From: Acanthochlamys bracteata
Lineage: Eukaryota; Streptophyta; Magnoliopsida; Pandanales; Velloziaceae
DNA: 64,000 bases
Assembly (NCBI GenBank): GCA_019914995.1
Contig: CM034132.1
Span: forward strand, 2,854,501-2,918,500
Direction: 5' to 3'
Each line of letters begins with the position of its first letter. Position 1 is the first letter of the stretch. Position numbers and translations under genes: made by a program. The notes below the pieces were generated by a model, which was not told the origin of the DNA, searched no databases, and was given only the letters and a program-made list of their open reading frames with translations. This document shows, piece after piece, positions 26,005-37,453 of the stretch.

Positions 26005-26457
26005 TGTTGGATGTGACTCATGTATAATGTTTGGTTTAATGTATAATAGTTGGTTAAAGAGTTATTAAAACTACCCATTATGAGGGAAGTTATAATAACT
26101 TCATATAGTAGGAAGTTACAATAACTCCGCACTTGAGAGAAGTTATGGAAACTACCCACTATGATGGTTGTGGGTTATAAATACATTCCTAATGAATGCT
26201 TGGTCCTCTCTCTATCTCAATTAACATCTAAAGCTTTGTTATCTATTCCATCACTTAAGTATTGCTTTAGAATCAAGTAAAGATCAAGAGGGAGAAATCA
26301 AGTTTTCTAAAGGCAAACAATTGATTGAAGATAATCGTTATGGACCAAGGTATGTTTTTCTTATTTTAAGTTATGTAAAAATCATTGAGTTTTTAGATCT
26401 TTGTATTATGTTCTATGTGAATTATGATATCACATAGAATTACGAAATTAACTTACA
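26005..26457 (+). repeat. Right LTR of the copia element
   Basis: 453 bp, about 99% identical to the left LTR, followed by the TCAAT duplication (26458-26462). It carries the same TATA box and the same ATG plus splice donor (near 26340), so it could act as an outward promoter with a donor site toward the DNA beyond 26457. Confidence 0.95.
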
Positions 26458-26462
26458 TCAAT

Positions 26463-27148
26463 CATATGAAAATGAGTTTCGCTAAAGTGTGTTTCGTGAA
26501 AATAAAATTCGGTAAGAAGTGAAATTTGAAAAAAAATAAAGTACAGAGTGGTAATTGAAACATTTGAAGTAGTGTTTAGAATAAAATTTTTGTAAAAGTG
26601 AAGTTCGACGTGAAAATAAAAATGGGATTTAGAGTTGTAATTGAAATACATGAAGCGACCAAACTCAAAATTTTGAGAGAAAAAATAAATTCGGTGCAAC
26701 TGAAATATGCTCTAAAACAATTCATTAATTTAGCACACAGTCATATACCATCAATTCTAATATCAAGATGCAATATATATTCAAACTTCAGAGAACACTT
26801 TGATAACCTAGGGGGCTTATTCTATTATCCTTGTAAAGGGAACTGAATAATACCAAATAAATCATCTTATTAAATTTGGTGTTCCCATAACATGCCAAAA
26901 AATGTAAATGAAGAAAAAGAAAAAAGAAAATCGACACTTCTAAAGAACACTGCAGCGTCGACCACTATGAATAAAGCTCATCAAAACTAGCAAATATCTC
27001 GACAATGAATTATGTATATATGACATATTTTTCGAAATCTATTTAAAACCTTAAACAAGTTGCACTTAGAGAGTGTTTGACTTTCCATTTCAGAAAAATT
27101 AATTATTAATTTTTTATTTTATATTTATTAATAAATCTTATACAGTAG
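26463..27148. other. Intergenic AT-rich DNA
   Basis: No gene recognised. At about 27068 begins a block ('GAGAGTGTTTGACTTTCC') that looks like the left half of a short AT-rich element, whose right half seems to resume after 27938; the hAT-like element at 27149 would then be nested inside it. Confidence 0.4.
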
Positions 27149-27930
27149 TATAGTCGTAAGAATCGGACCGGACATTGAACCGAAAAATTGTCCGGATCTC
27201 AGTTCTCGGATCGAACCGTCGGGTCAATAATATTAAAATATTTTTAACTAATAATAATAATTACAATAAAAAATCTACTGCGAATGACACTATCAATAAT
27301 AATAGTAACAGCAATCATAATAAACAATTAAAGTATTTTTATTATAGCATTACTATTAACAACAACAGCAATAATAATCACAGCGAAAATTGAAGTATTG
27401 CCACCACCAACAACAATAATAACAACTAAAATTTATAATAAAAATATTTAAATAAATTAGGAGATTAGAAAAAAATAAAATCATAAAATAGATAAATCAT
27501 AAAAGAGATATAACAAATTTTTTTAGATATACATATTTGAGTCAAAATATTTTACAATATAAAATTTTAAAAATCACTAATAATTGATATTTATAAATAA
27601 GATATAATGAATTATATTTTTGCATTATCACATTCAAATGCAAAATCTAAACTACATATTATTTTTCAACATAGAACTATTAATAATTATTTTTACATTA
27701 AATACTATCATCAATTAAAATTTTTTTAATTAATTTTTAAAAAAATTTTTCAACCCGGTTTGATCCGGACGGGCGGATCGACCGGATTGAAACAGATCAA
27801 AATAGGTCAAATCGAGTCGAAACGGGTCGATTGCATAAACGGTTCTTTTGAAAATTCGAACCGATTTCTCCGTCCGGATCGACGGTTTTCGAATCGACCC
27901 GGATGGGTCGGTTCGGATCTGACAACTATG
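27149..27930. mobile_element. hAT-like non-autonomous DNA transposon
   Basis: 782-bp element flanked by an 8-bp near-duplication (TACAGTAG at 27141-27148, TACAATAG at 27931-27938). The left end, TATAGTCGTAAGAATCGGACC, and the reverse complement of the right end, CATAGTTGTCAGATCCGAACC, match at 15 of 21 positions. Eight-base duplications are typical of the hAT superfamily. Both ends are rich in 'CGGTTCGGATC' or 'CGGATCGACC' phrases; the middle is AT-rich and non-coding. Confidence 0.7.
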
Positions 27931-29111
27931 TACAATAGTTTATATAATTTACTTAAAATTTTAAAAAAAAATTTACATAATATAATCTTATTACTTACTA
28001 TTATTACTATTATTTTAAAACCAAATTAATAAAAATTATTTATCGAAATAAAAAAATATTTTTTATTTTAAAAAAGCTTTTGTTATAAGCACTTTTAAAC
28101 AGTCTTTAGACTCGTTTGACATTGCTTATAGGTAATTTTTCTTTTTTTAGCTTTTTTTTATTTTGGAACCTTTTATAATAATGAAAAATTTTAAAATTTT
28201 GAAAAATATGAATGAGTACATATTATAATTTATTAAAAAATAAACTTATATTTCTGTAAAAACTTTTTAGTACTCAAAAAATTTCTTATTGTTTATACTG
28301 GTCTCAACGATTCTTTAATTTTTCTTTCTGAACCCTCACCCACTTCAGTAACAAGAAAGACTAGCCAGCAAAAAGTTTCATAAACTCATAATTCAAAAGA
28401 AAGAAGTACATCAGTATTTGCAATCACATTGATAAGCGAAAAAAGCAGCTGAGTTCAAGAGTGAGAAAGAGATAACAACCAATACAGACCATATTTTATA
28501 AAAAAAAAAAAAAATATTAATAACTTTTTTTATTAAATTGTTATATAATATATAATTTACTCACATATTCTGAATTTTAGTAGTTATTTTAAAAAATTAC
28601 ATTTGAGAACTTTAATTTATTTGTGCAACCTATTAAAATAGGTGGACCACAATGCCAAATTAATCTTGCATTATAGCTAAAAAATAAGATGGTGTTTGAA
28701 AATTCTTTTTAATTTTTAATTTTTATTTAAATATTTTAATAAATTTTTATAATTTTGTAATTTTTTAAAATTTAAAAGTATAAGAATTTCTACTTTATTA
28801 AATATTATTATTATATTATTTTACTAAAAATAAATTTAGTTTTAAAAAGTTTTAAAATACTTTTCGTTTTATAAATTTTTTGTTATAATCACTTCTAAAT
28901 AATGATTAAAATTGACTCATATGTAATTGACTCAACATACAATATGTATTTTCTCTTCATTGGACATGACCAGTTCACAGCATAGCAGCTAATGTAGTTC
29001 TATTAACTAATCTTTTAACAAATAACAAATTTCTGATTAATTCTTCATAAATTTTCTTATTAATTTATTATTCAGTTTAATATAAGAGCGGTGTAGCTAC
29101 AAAAACCAAAC

Positions 29112-29120
29112 TAGCCGTTG
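29112..29120 (-). promoter_or_regulatory. MSA-like (mitosis-specific activator) motif
   Basis: TAGCCGTTG on the plus strand is CAACGGCTA on the minus strand, containing the AACGG core and matching 9 of 11 positions of the YCYAACGGYYA consensus when two flanking bases are included. It lies about 850 bp upstream of the kinesin ATG. MSA sites bind three-repeat MYB factors and give G2/M expression, known for tobacco NACK1. Confidence 0.45.
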
Positions 29121-29387
29121 TTTCCGAAATTCAAACTCTCGTCTTTTACACCCGTGATATTCTCACTCCCGTTCTAACTACCTCTCACGCCAACACAATA
29201 ACACCAAAACGCTACTTCAAAATAAACATGAATAACTAAACAAAAAAAAGATAACAACCAAGTAATTAATTTATTTTCCAAATAATAGCCATAATTATTA
29301 GTCCCTTACTAATAATTTAAAACCACCGCGAGCTCTTTTCTTCTCTCTGGTCTCTATTTTTTTCTGTTTTTCTTTGTTTCGTTCCAA

Positions 29388-29390
<3 letters not shown>

Positions 29391-29428
<38 letters not shown>
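29391..29428. repeat. (CT)n microsatellite in the kinesin 5' region
   Basis: An almost uninterrupted run of CT dinucleotides, close upstream of the kinesin coding start and possibly in its 5' UTR. Such runs are common near plant transcription starts and vary in length. Confidence 0.9.
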
Positions 29429-29430
<2 letters not shown>

Positions 29431-29968
29431 CACTCTCTTCACTCCTTTCCATGGTATAACAAAAGCCTGATTCTCTTCTTAATAATCTTTTATTTTTGAT
29501 TAATTCTTCATTTATTTCTTCAGATTTCGATTAATGTAAGCTAATATTTCGATTTCGTTACTCCGACTTTTGTTCCCTATTTTTTTTCCATTTTCTGAAT
29601 AATTTCGAACTGTTGATCAATTCTGGTGTATTGGTTGACGGTTCTAGGTGTTCGAATTCTCTGTTCATCTGTTATTGGATCGACTCTCGAGTAGATCAAT
29701 ATTAACGGAGTTCGATCGCTCTGAGCAAAAAAAATTAAGCTGCGTGAAAATCGAAGCAATGATTTCGGTAATGATTCTCAATAATGTTTGATTGATCTAT
29801 GGTTATAGATTTAGATCTCTCTCTCTTTTGTTGATTTTCTCTCGATTTGTTGCAGATGGTTTGATTTAGGAGGTAGATAGCAACAGCTTCACTGTTCGAG
29901 CAGAAGCAGAAGAACAGAAGAGGTTATTCCTTGACATTCCTGCAGTTGCAGGCTTGATTTGAGTGAAA

Positions 29969-32900
29969 ATGGAGGCAACGAAGGCTCCAAGCACGCCAGC
30001 TTCGAATATCGAAAGAACACCGATATCAAAAACACCAATGTCTGCTCCGGCTGGTAGTTCAAGAGCAGATCGAACGCCGATGTCTGCTGCAAGCAGTAAC
30101 AGAGTGAAAGAGGAGAAGATTCTAGTGACAGTTCGTGTTAGGCCTCTGAATAAAAAGGAAGCATCAGAGCAGGTGGCATGGGAGTGTATAGATGAACACA
30201 CGATCGCTTTCACTTCTCCAACTCAGGATCGAACTAGTTCGGCAACTACCTGCTCTTTCGGTATTGTGCAGGATTGTTTTTATAAAGAGATCTAGCTTTA
30301 ACACAGTAGTTTACTTCACTGTTTGGTTTATAAGAATCAAGGTACAATGTTGCTGAAGTTAAGTTGTTGGTTTTTGGTGTTCAGATAGAGTATTTGGGCC
30401 TGGCTGTTTAGCTGAGAGAGTCTACGAAGAAGGTGCCAAGGATGTTGCATTATCGGCATTGACAGGAATCAATGGTAGATTCTAAATCGTACTGTATCTG
30501 TCAATTGATGATAAAATTTTGGTAGAGTGATTTAACCAGTTGCTGCATGAATTGAACTATACTTGTGAGTATTTTTGCAGCAACCATTTTTGCTTATGGG
30601 CAAACTAGCAGCGGAAAAACATATACCATGAGAGGTGTCACTGAGAGTGCTGTGAGTGACATCTACAAGCACATAGACAATGTAAGTGATGATGAAGCAT
30701 TTTACAGTGAGCATAATATGGTGGATAGCTAACATCTCTGTTTCTTTTGCCTTTAGACTCCTGAGAGGGACTTTATTATTAAGATTTCAGCAATGGAAAT
30801 CTATAATGAGATAGTGAGAGACTTGTTCAGACCAGATTCTGGCCCTCTTCGTCTACTAGATGACCCTGTGGTACTATCTAATGGCATAATCTTGGTATTT
30901 TGCTGCTTTCTGGAAATAAGAGTAAATTATAAGATGAATTTAATTTTTAAGCATGTTTTTTCTGTCTTTTCATGCCAGAAAGGAACAATTGTTGAGAGGT
31001 TGGAAGAGAAAACAGTAAGGGACAGTCATGATCTGAGGCAACTCATAGGAAAATGTGAAGGTGGATCATTTGCTTCTATTATTCTCGAGGTCGTTGATAA
31101 TTTCAAATGACCTTTCACTTTGGTAGAATCTGTTTATTTCACCTGACAACTTAAAATTTACCTAATGGTTAGCACAACGGCAAGTCAGTGAAACAGCTTT
31201 GAATGACACCAGCTCTAGGTCTCACCAGATTATAAGACTGGTATTTGCTAGTTAGTAAATTTCTTGCTTTAATGCTTCATGTAAACAAGTAAGGGAGAAG
31301 AGCACAAAGTTACCTTTCCTGTGGTTAATGTCTGTTTTCAGACTGTGGAGAGCAGCCCACGTGAGAAAACTGGATTTGTTCAATCTTTTTTAGCTATCCT
31401 GGTAAGTGTCTATGCATCTTAAAGCCCTATCTCTGGTTTTTAGATTGAAGGGAGGTTCTGACCTGTGCATATTGCAGAATTTTGTGGACCTTGCAGGAAG
31501 CGAGAGGGTAGCACAAACTAATGCGGAAGGACCCAGGCTGAAGGAAGGATGCCATATAAACCGTAGTTTGTTGACTCTCACAACTGTGATTAGGAGGCTA
31601 AGGTGATCTTCACACAATAGGTTTAATTGGTTTTAGTTATTTCTTTTTAGACATTTTCATTATTCTTGTCATCATGTTTGCCTTTGAAATGTCTGGCATT
31701 TTAATTTTTGTGAAATGACTGTGAGTATCGGAAATCTTTATCCCTTGGTATTTCTTTGTGCAACATTTGAGTACAACTTACTGAAAAGTGAAAACCATAC
31801 AGTTAGCTTTAGCTGGTCTTACCTTAGAAAGAGTTTCATATCCAATATATATGTAGCCCACTTGACTATACGAGGTTATTAAGTGTCATGTGAAGCTCTG
31901 TGTGGTTAAGTTACAAATGTAAGAAAACTTTAAGAGAACGAATAGAATGTTTGCTGTTTCAGATGCAGATGCTCAACACAAATTAATGTGGTAATTTTTT
32001 TGGTCAAAAGAATGTAATCCGGTCAAAAGTTGTTTTAAAATGAAGGACGTGTTTTGCTTCTCTTGGTGATTATTTGCCCATGTTAATCACATTTTAATTG
32101 CATGCTTTTATCAAGTTTCCATAAGAAAAGTATGAAATATAACACAATAAAATATATGATGGTCACCTTTTCAGTGGCTGTGATATACACACTTTTCAGT
32201 GAGCTGTGTTACAAGATAACTCTCTCTTTTCATTGACATGGAATGAAATGCTACTGTAGATATGTTGGTCTTCTGTCATAGGGATTGAACTGCTAGGATC
32301 CTATAATAAGAAATTTACTGGATCTTTTCCAGTGCAAAGGAATTTATTACAAATTGACTTACGAAGAATAATGATGCTTTTAAGGGCTTCACCATCTGTT
32401 TCTTGCCTCTGCAGTGATAATAAGAGAGGTGGACATATACCATACAGGGATTCCAAGCTCACTCGTATATTGCAGCTTTCCCTCGGGGGAAATGCAAGGA
32501 CTGCCATCATATGTACCATGAGTCCTGCTCTTTGCCATGTAGAACAGTCTCGGAACACTCTTTTCTTTGCTTCCCGTGCTAAAGAAGTCACCAATAGTGC
32601 ACGTGTAAATATCGTAAGTTCAAAAGCAGATTCAGATAACCTGCCCATTAACATATTGGTCTTGAGGTTATATGTCAAATTGACAAACTGGACTTATTGT
32701 GTGATCAGGTTATTTCAGATAAACAATTACTAAAACATCTGCAAAAAGAAGTTGCAAGACTTGAAGCATTGCAGAACCCAGATCCTTCTTCTGCATGTGC
32801 AGAAGCCCTGTTCCTAGAGAAAGACTTGACAATCAAGAAGGTATAATTATGAGAACAGCTACAAAGCTCAACCTCTTCAGAGATCCTTTTAGTTAAACTT

Positions 32901-35126
32901 TTAATAAGAATGCCCTGTTAAATGCATGAAAATTAGATGGAGATGGAGATTGAGGAGCTGAAGAAAGAACGAGATACCGCCCAATCACAGCTGGATGAAC
33001 TACGAAAGAACATCAAAGAGGATCGAGTTGTGAGCTTCATTGCCTTTACATTCTAGCAAATAAAGTACATGTAATCAAGAAAGAAGACCATACTAATCAT
33101 CTTTTTGCTTTTGACTTATCTCATGTCCAGAATGTCCAAGCGTCCGAAAGACATCAAAGTGTGGTCAAATGTTTGACCTTTTCAGGCTCATCTTTGAACA
33201 TGATGAGTAAGGGGTGTCAGACAAGAAGTCAAGTGAGACATTCATCAAGAGATCCACTCAGGCTTGTCAAAGAAATCCAAGAGCTCAAACAGTCACAGAA
33301 GCAGATTGAGGAGGAAGCCCATAGAGTACTTGAGGTCCTGCAGAAGGAGGTTGCCTGTCACAAACTTGGTAACCAAGATGCTGCTGAGACTATTGCAAGA
33401 CTACAAGCAGAGCTCAGAGTGATGATTACAGCAAGTGCTTCAGTAAAAGAAATTACAGGAGATGCAGTGAGCAGTCATGCCACTGGAGCGAATTTGAAGG
33501 AAGAGATTGCAAGGCTACATGCGCAAGGAAACAATATTGCCATCCTTGAGGCCCAACTGGAAAACGTCCAGAGATCAATAGATAAGCTAGTACAATATCT
33601 ACCTAATAATTTTCTGTCTAATGAGGACACTCCAAAGTCATCCAAGTCTCAATCGAAGAAGAAAAAAATGCTTCCCCTGGCCCCCAGCAACAGCACAAAC
33701 CTCCCTAATCTTATAAGAGCTCCCTCAGCGCTAACATCCCCTATAAAAGCGTCACAGATGGAAATAGAAAACCAAGCTCCAGAAAACAGTGAAACTGTGT
33801 CTCTTCAAACACCATCAGGCTCTGAAAAGGCCAAGCCTTCCAAGAGCGAGGCTGATGGGGATGTCTCATCAAGGGATGGAACACCAGGCCACCATCGTTC
33901 CACCTCCGTAAACATGAAAAAGATGCAGAAGATGTTCCAGAATGCAGCTGAAGATCATGTGAGGAGCATAAAAGATTATGTCACCAAACTTCAAGAAAAA
34001 GTGGCAAAACTGCAATACCAGAAACAACTATTAGTGTGCCAGGTAAGAATTTCACATCTGCTTGATTACTGTTGCCAAGTTTGAAGATGCGTGAAACTTG
34101 GTGCATTTCTTTTTCCTTAGGTGGTTGAATTGGAGCAGAATGAGGCCACCGACAATGCATCTGAGGAGGGTTACCAAAATGTGTCTGAGCTAGCGCCAGC
34201 TGCATGGCGTTCTGTTTTTAAAGAGCAAATGAGAGAGATTATTCAGTTGTGGGATGTTTGCCAAGTGTCTATTATTCACCGTACACACTTCTATTTACTC
34301 TTCAGAGGTGAGCCTGCTGATCATATATACATTGAAGTGGAGCTTAGACGATTAACCTGGCTGCGACAACACTTTGTGGAAAACGCCAGTGAGAGCCCTC
34401 TGCATACTGGCGATGAATCTAAAATTTCATTGTCCTCAAGGTAAGATAACCATGCTGTATTGAATTATTTGAAAGAAGTGATTCTTCTTTCTTTTTTTTT
34501 TTTGTCTTGAGCATCTTGGTAATTACTAAATTATGAGGATATACTCCGTTTCCTTACTTTGCATAGATGACAGCTGAAATCATCCTATAGATAAACTCAG
34601 TTGATCCTAAAATTTCTTCAATCATCTTGCAAAATTATAAAAAAAACTTCCGTTCTTATGGCAGAGATGTACCGTCCTATGCTGTATACATTTTCATTCT
34701 TAAACAGACGTATAGTAATGCTGGTTGTTGCCAGGAACTATCACTGTCTGTAGTCTTTCTCCAATCAATATGACGCATCTATTTTCTTGTAAATGCAGTA
34801 TTAAATCACTGAAGCAGGAGAGAGAATTCCTTTCCAGGAGGATGAATTCAAAGCTCACTGAGAAGAAGAGAGAATGGCTCTATGTAAGGTGGCAGATTCC
34901 TCTTGAGGGAAAACACAGGAAGCTCCAATTGGTGAACAAGCTCTGGGTTGACCCAAATGATGAAGCTCACATAGCAGAAAGTGCTGATGTTGTAGCAAAG
35001 TTGGTAGACTTCTGCGAGGGTGGGAACATATCAAAGGAAATGTTTGAGCTTAACTTTGCAGCACCAACGACAAAGAAAGCCTGGCTCCTCGGCTGGGAGC
35101 CTATATCAAATTTGCTGGGGCTGTGA
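29969..35126 (+). CDS. Kinesin-7, NACK1/HINKEL type
   Basis: Complete 971-aa gene in 14 exons: 29969-30260, 30385-30474, 30581-30681, 30757-30870, 30979-31060, 31173-31240, 31342-31401, 31478-31602, 32415-32613, 32709-32840, 32937-33029, 33131-34042, 34121-34440 and 34799-35126 (2916 nt). The N-terminal motor has the P-loop GQTSSGKT (134-141), switch I NDTSSRSH (237-244) and switch II DLAGSE (273-278). Coiled coil follows, then the plant-specific tail (DUF3490) with '[20 protein letters not shown]' and '[10 protein letters not shown]'. Several Thr-Pro sites precede the motor, as in NACK1, where CDK controls binding to the MAPKKK NPK1. NACK kinesins bring that MAPK cascade to the phragmoplast midzone for cell-plate expansion. 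The length is close to tobacco NACK1 and Arabidopsis HINKEL (about 960-975 aa from memory). Confidence 0.95.
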
Positions 35127-35150
35127 GTTACGTAGCCGGACCTGTAAACA

Positions 35151-35390
35151 GAAAACACAGGAAGCTTCAATTGGTGAACAAGCTCTGGGTTGACCCAAAT
35201 GATGAAGCTCACATGCAGAAAATGCTGATGTTGTAGCAAAGTTGGTAGGCTTCTGTGAGGGTGGTAACATGTCAAAGGAAATGTTTGAGCTTAACTTTGC
35301 AGCACCGACGACAAATAAACCCTGGCTCCTCGGCTGGGAGCCTATATCAAATTTGCTGGGGCTGTGAGTTACGTAACTGGACCTGTAAAC
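35151..35390 (+). pseudogene. Tandem duplicate of the last kinesin exon
   Basis: Repeats 34909-35149 at a period of about 241 bp with roughly 95% identity (about 12 differences by eye). It covers the last ~70 codons of the kinesin, its stop codon and a short piece of 3' UTR. A one-base deletion early in the copy ('CACATGCAG' against 'CACATAGCAG') shifts the frame, so the copy cannot serve as a replacement last exon. It lies in what should be the kinesin 3' UTR. Confidence 0.93.
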
Positions 35391-37453
35391 CAGAAGCTAT
35401 ACATCTATAGCTTTTCCATAAATTGGTTGTACACCCATGATCAAAGGTTAGTAGCAAAAGCATCACCATCTGGAGAAAACATAGTGCCTGGAGTTGGTAA
35501 ATGTGTACATCTGATGCAGAGCTACCATGAGGAACACACGAACACACGAAATGGAGAAGATCTTGACTCTTGAGTTGTATCTGGACAGAAATTCTTTCTG
35601 CAGTAATTCAATGCTGGTCAATAACATCATCCCAAGTTTTTCACTCTCTCTATATCACGAGAAAGTTTGTATTGTGTTGGCGTGTTGCATTTGATTCCAA
35701 CAGCAACGATGAAGCAATATCTAGAAGGAAATAGTTATAACGCGTGGAGGTTGAATCACCACTTTGTGAAAAAATCATCCATGGCAGGCATTCCTATCAG
35801 AAATAAACCTAACTATGAAGACAAATTTTATTTCAACATGTTAACATACAGAATGGTTACCTCGCATTTTCTTTGTCATGCGACATAAAAATGCGTGTCT
35901 ATAGTACAAACTTGCAAGGCAATTTTTCTATTTGGACAACTGTGTCCTTTGTCCATGCATCAGTACTGCTTTGACACCGCCAGGTTCAAATCTGTTTCTT
36001 GCCTAGAGCAGATGCGAAAGTACCTGCTATCATGTGCCACTCGCCGCAGAAAGTCTTCAGTCAGCCTGTCAAAACTTACTACCAGCTGAAGATACGGAAT
36101 TTTGATGAGAAAGCACACAGCAGAAAGTTCAATCTATGCCAATTGGCTGAGGCCTGGAATCAGCAGAATCAAGCATCAAGTTATTTGTTTCTTTCCAACT
36201 TACTTGTGGCATATATTATTAAGACCTCCAAGTAAAGGATTTCCATAAATTGGCAAGCGGCAGCTCTGTTGGGCACACTCCTTAGTCTTAGAAATAAATT
36301 ATCAGCTTAATTCTGTCAGCTGTGAGGAAAAATATGACAGCTGATACAAATCCTGGTGAAACATAAACAGACCTCAGCACGATATCCCTTGAGGTAAATC
36401 ATCTAAAATTCATAAGAATAGACTATCAGTAAAGTAAGGACAGTGCAGGCTTTTAGAATTTTATATACATATTCTCACTTGCCCAACTAAGGGTTTTACC
36501 TTGTACCAAGTTCCACTACACAGAAACCTAAGCAAACATGGGAGTTCAAGTTACTTGTTCCTCGATATTCTAGAACTGGCTATTACTTTAGTCTGCTTTT
36601 AAATTATGCGTACAGCCAGGAGCAAGGTTGACAAAGATGAAGGGGCATCTGAGCACTATGGAAGCGAAGTATAAATGCAAAGAACCTAGCATCGCTCTTA
36701 TGCATAGATACTATCTTGTTTATTTGGCGAGCAAGCATATTAGTCTTGGACGGAACCTACTGTGATTCTCTACCCCTAACTTGACCATTTTTATTTCGTC
36801 ACGGTATACTAGTAGTGTTTCCAGTGACACTCATTAGGATCAATCACGATTTTCATTTCTACTAGCTTGCATTAATAGCTATAATAAATCAAACCAAATC
36901 CATTTGAGTTTTCTGGCCCTAGATCGAATGTTTAGTTCAAAGCTTTTCAATGCAAGATTCTCAGAGTTGTTTGCCCTACTTAGTACTCTTATGTTTTGTT
37001 CCTCTCTAACTGATAAACTGTCTGCCTGATGGAGTAATTAGTAGTACAATTGCAGCCCCAAACAAAAAGGCATCTTGAGGGATTTTAACTCAGCACTAGA
37101 CCTTTCCAAAAAAGTCTCTTCATCCCCTCTTTAGGAAAATTCTGCATGCTCTAACATTTGACATGAATATGTGGATACAAGTATCCGTTTGTTTTACATA
37201 CGACAAATTGTGAATCATTGTAAATTGTTATTGCAAAAATGAACAACTTGAGATGAAAATTGTCACCTTTACCAAATAAAGTATCTGAACATCCTCAACT
37301 TCAAATTCTATACTGCCAATTTCTTCCTCATAGACAATATCTTCCAAATTATGATATCGATCTATAAAATTTCATCAGTTTTGCACTCATTACCATCTTT
37401 TAAATATGCGGCGAAACTGATGAGGAACATAGAATAGGATTTGGCAGTACCAA
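35391..37453. other. Kinesin 3' side and intergenic DNA
   Basis: Likely holds the kinesin 3' UTR and, at its right end, the 3' UTR of the minus-strand PPR gene. Small open frames occur (for example 35667-35888 and 35999-36235), but none shows a recognisable domain. The region is less AT-rich than the transposon zones, so an unrecognised non-coding transcript or decayed gene cannot be excluded. Confidence 0.45.

Larger units (their letters stand above)
20253..26457 (+). mobile_element. Ty1/copia LTR retrotransposon, nearly complete
   Basis: 6205-bp element with two 453-bp LTRs (20253-20705 and 26005-26457), each starting TG and ending CA, and a perfect 5-bp TCAAT target duplication. The LTRs differ at about five positions by eye (about 99% identity), so insertion was recent. 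A primer-binding site (TGGTATCCGAGCC, near 20708, initiator-tRNA-Met type) follows the left LTR, and a purine tract (AAGTGGGAGAA) precedes the right one. The order gag, protease, integrase, reverse transcriptase, RNase H is that of Ty1/copia. The gag-protease part is broken by stops and a frame change, while integrase to RNase H is one open frame. It can therefore not make all its own proteins in one translation product, but might be mobilised in trans. Confidence 0.97.
27931..29440. other. Intergenic AT-rich DNA and kinesin promoter side
   Basis: 27939-28105 looks like the right half of an AT-rich element interrupted by the hAT-like insertion. Blocks at about 28130-28280 and 28690-28900 are of the same AT-rich type. 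From about 29080 the sequence becomes less AT-biased and leads to the kinesin 5' region. Confidence 0.45.

Noticed and set aside
35667..36235. Short plus-strand frames downstream of the kinesin
   Set aside because: No domain or start context that I could support; more likely 3' UTR or intergenic sequence.
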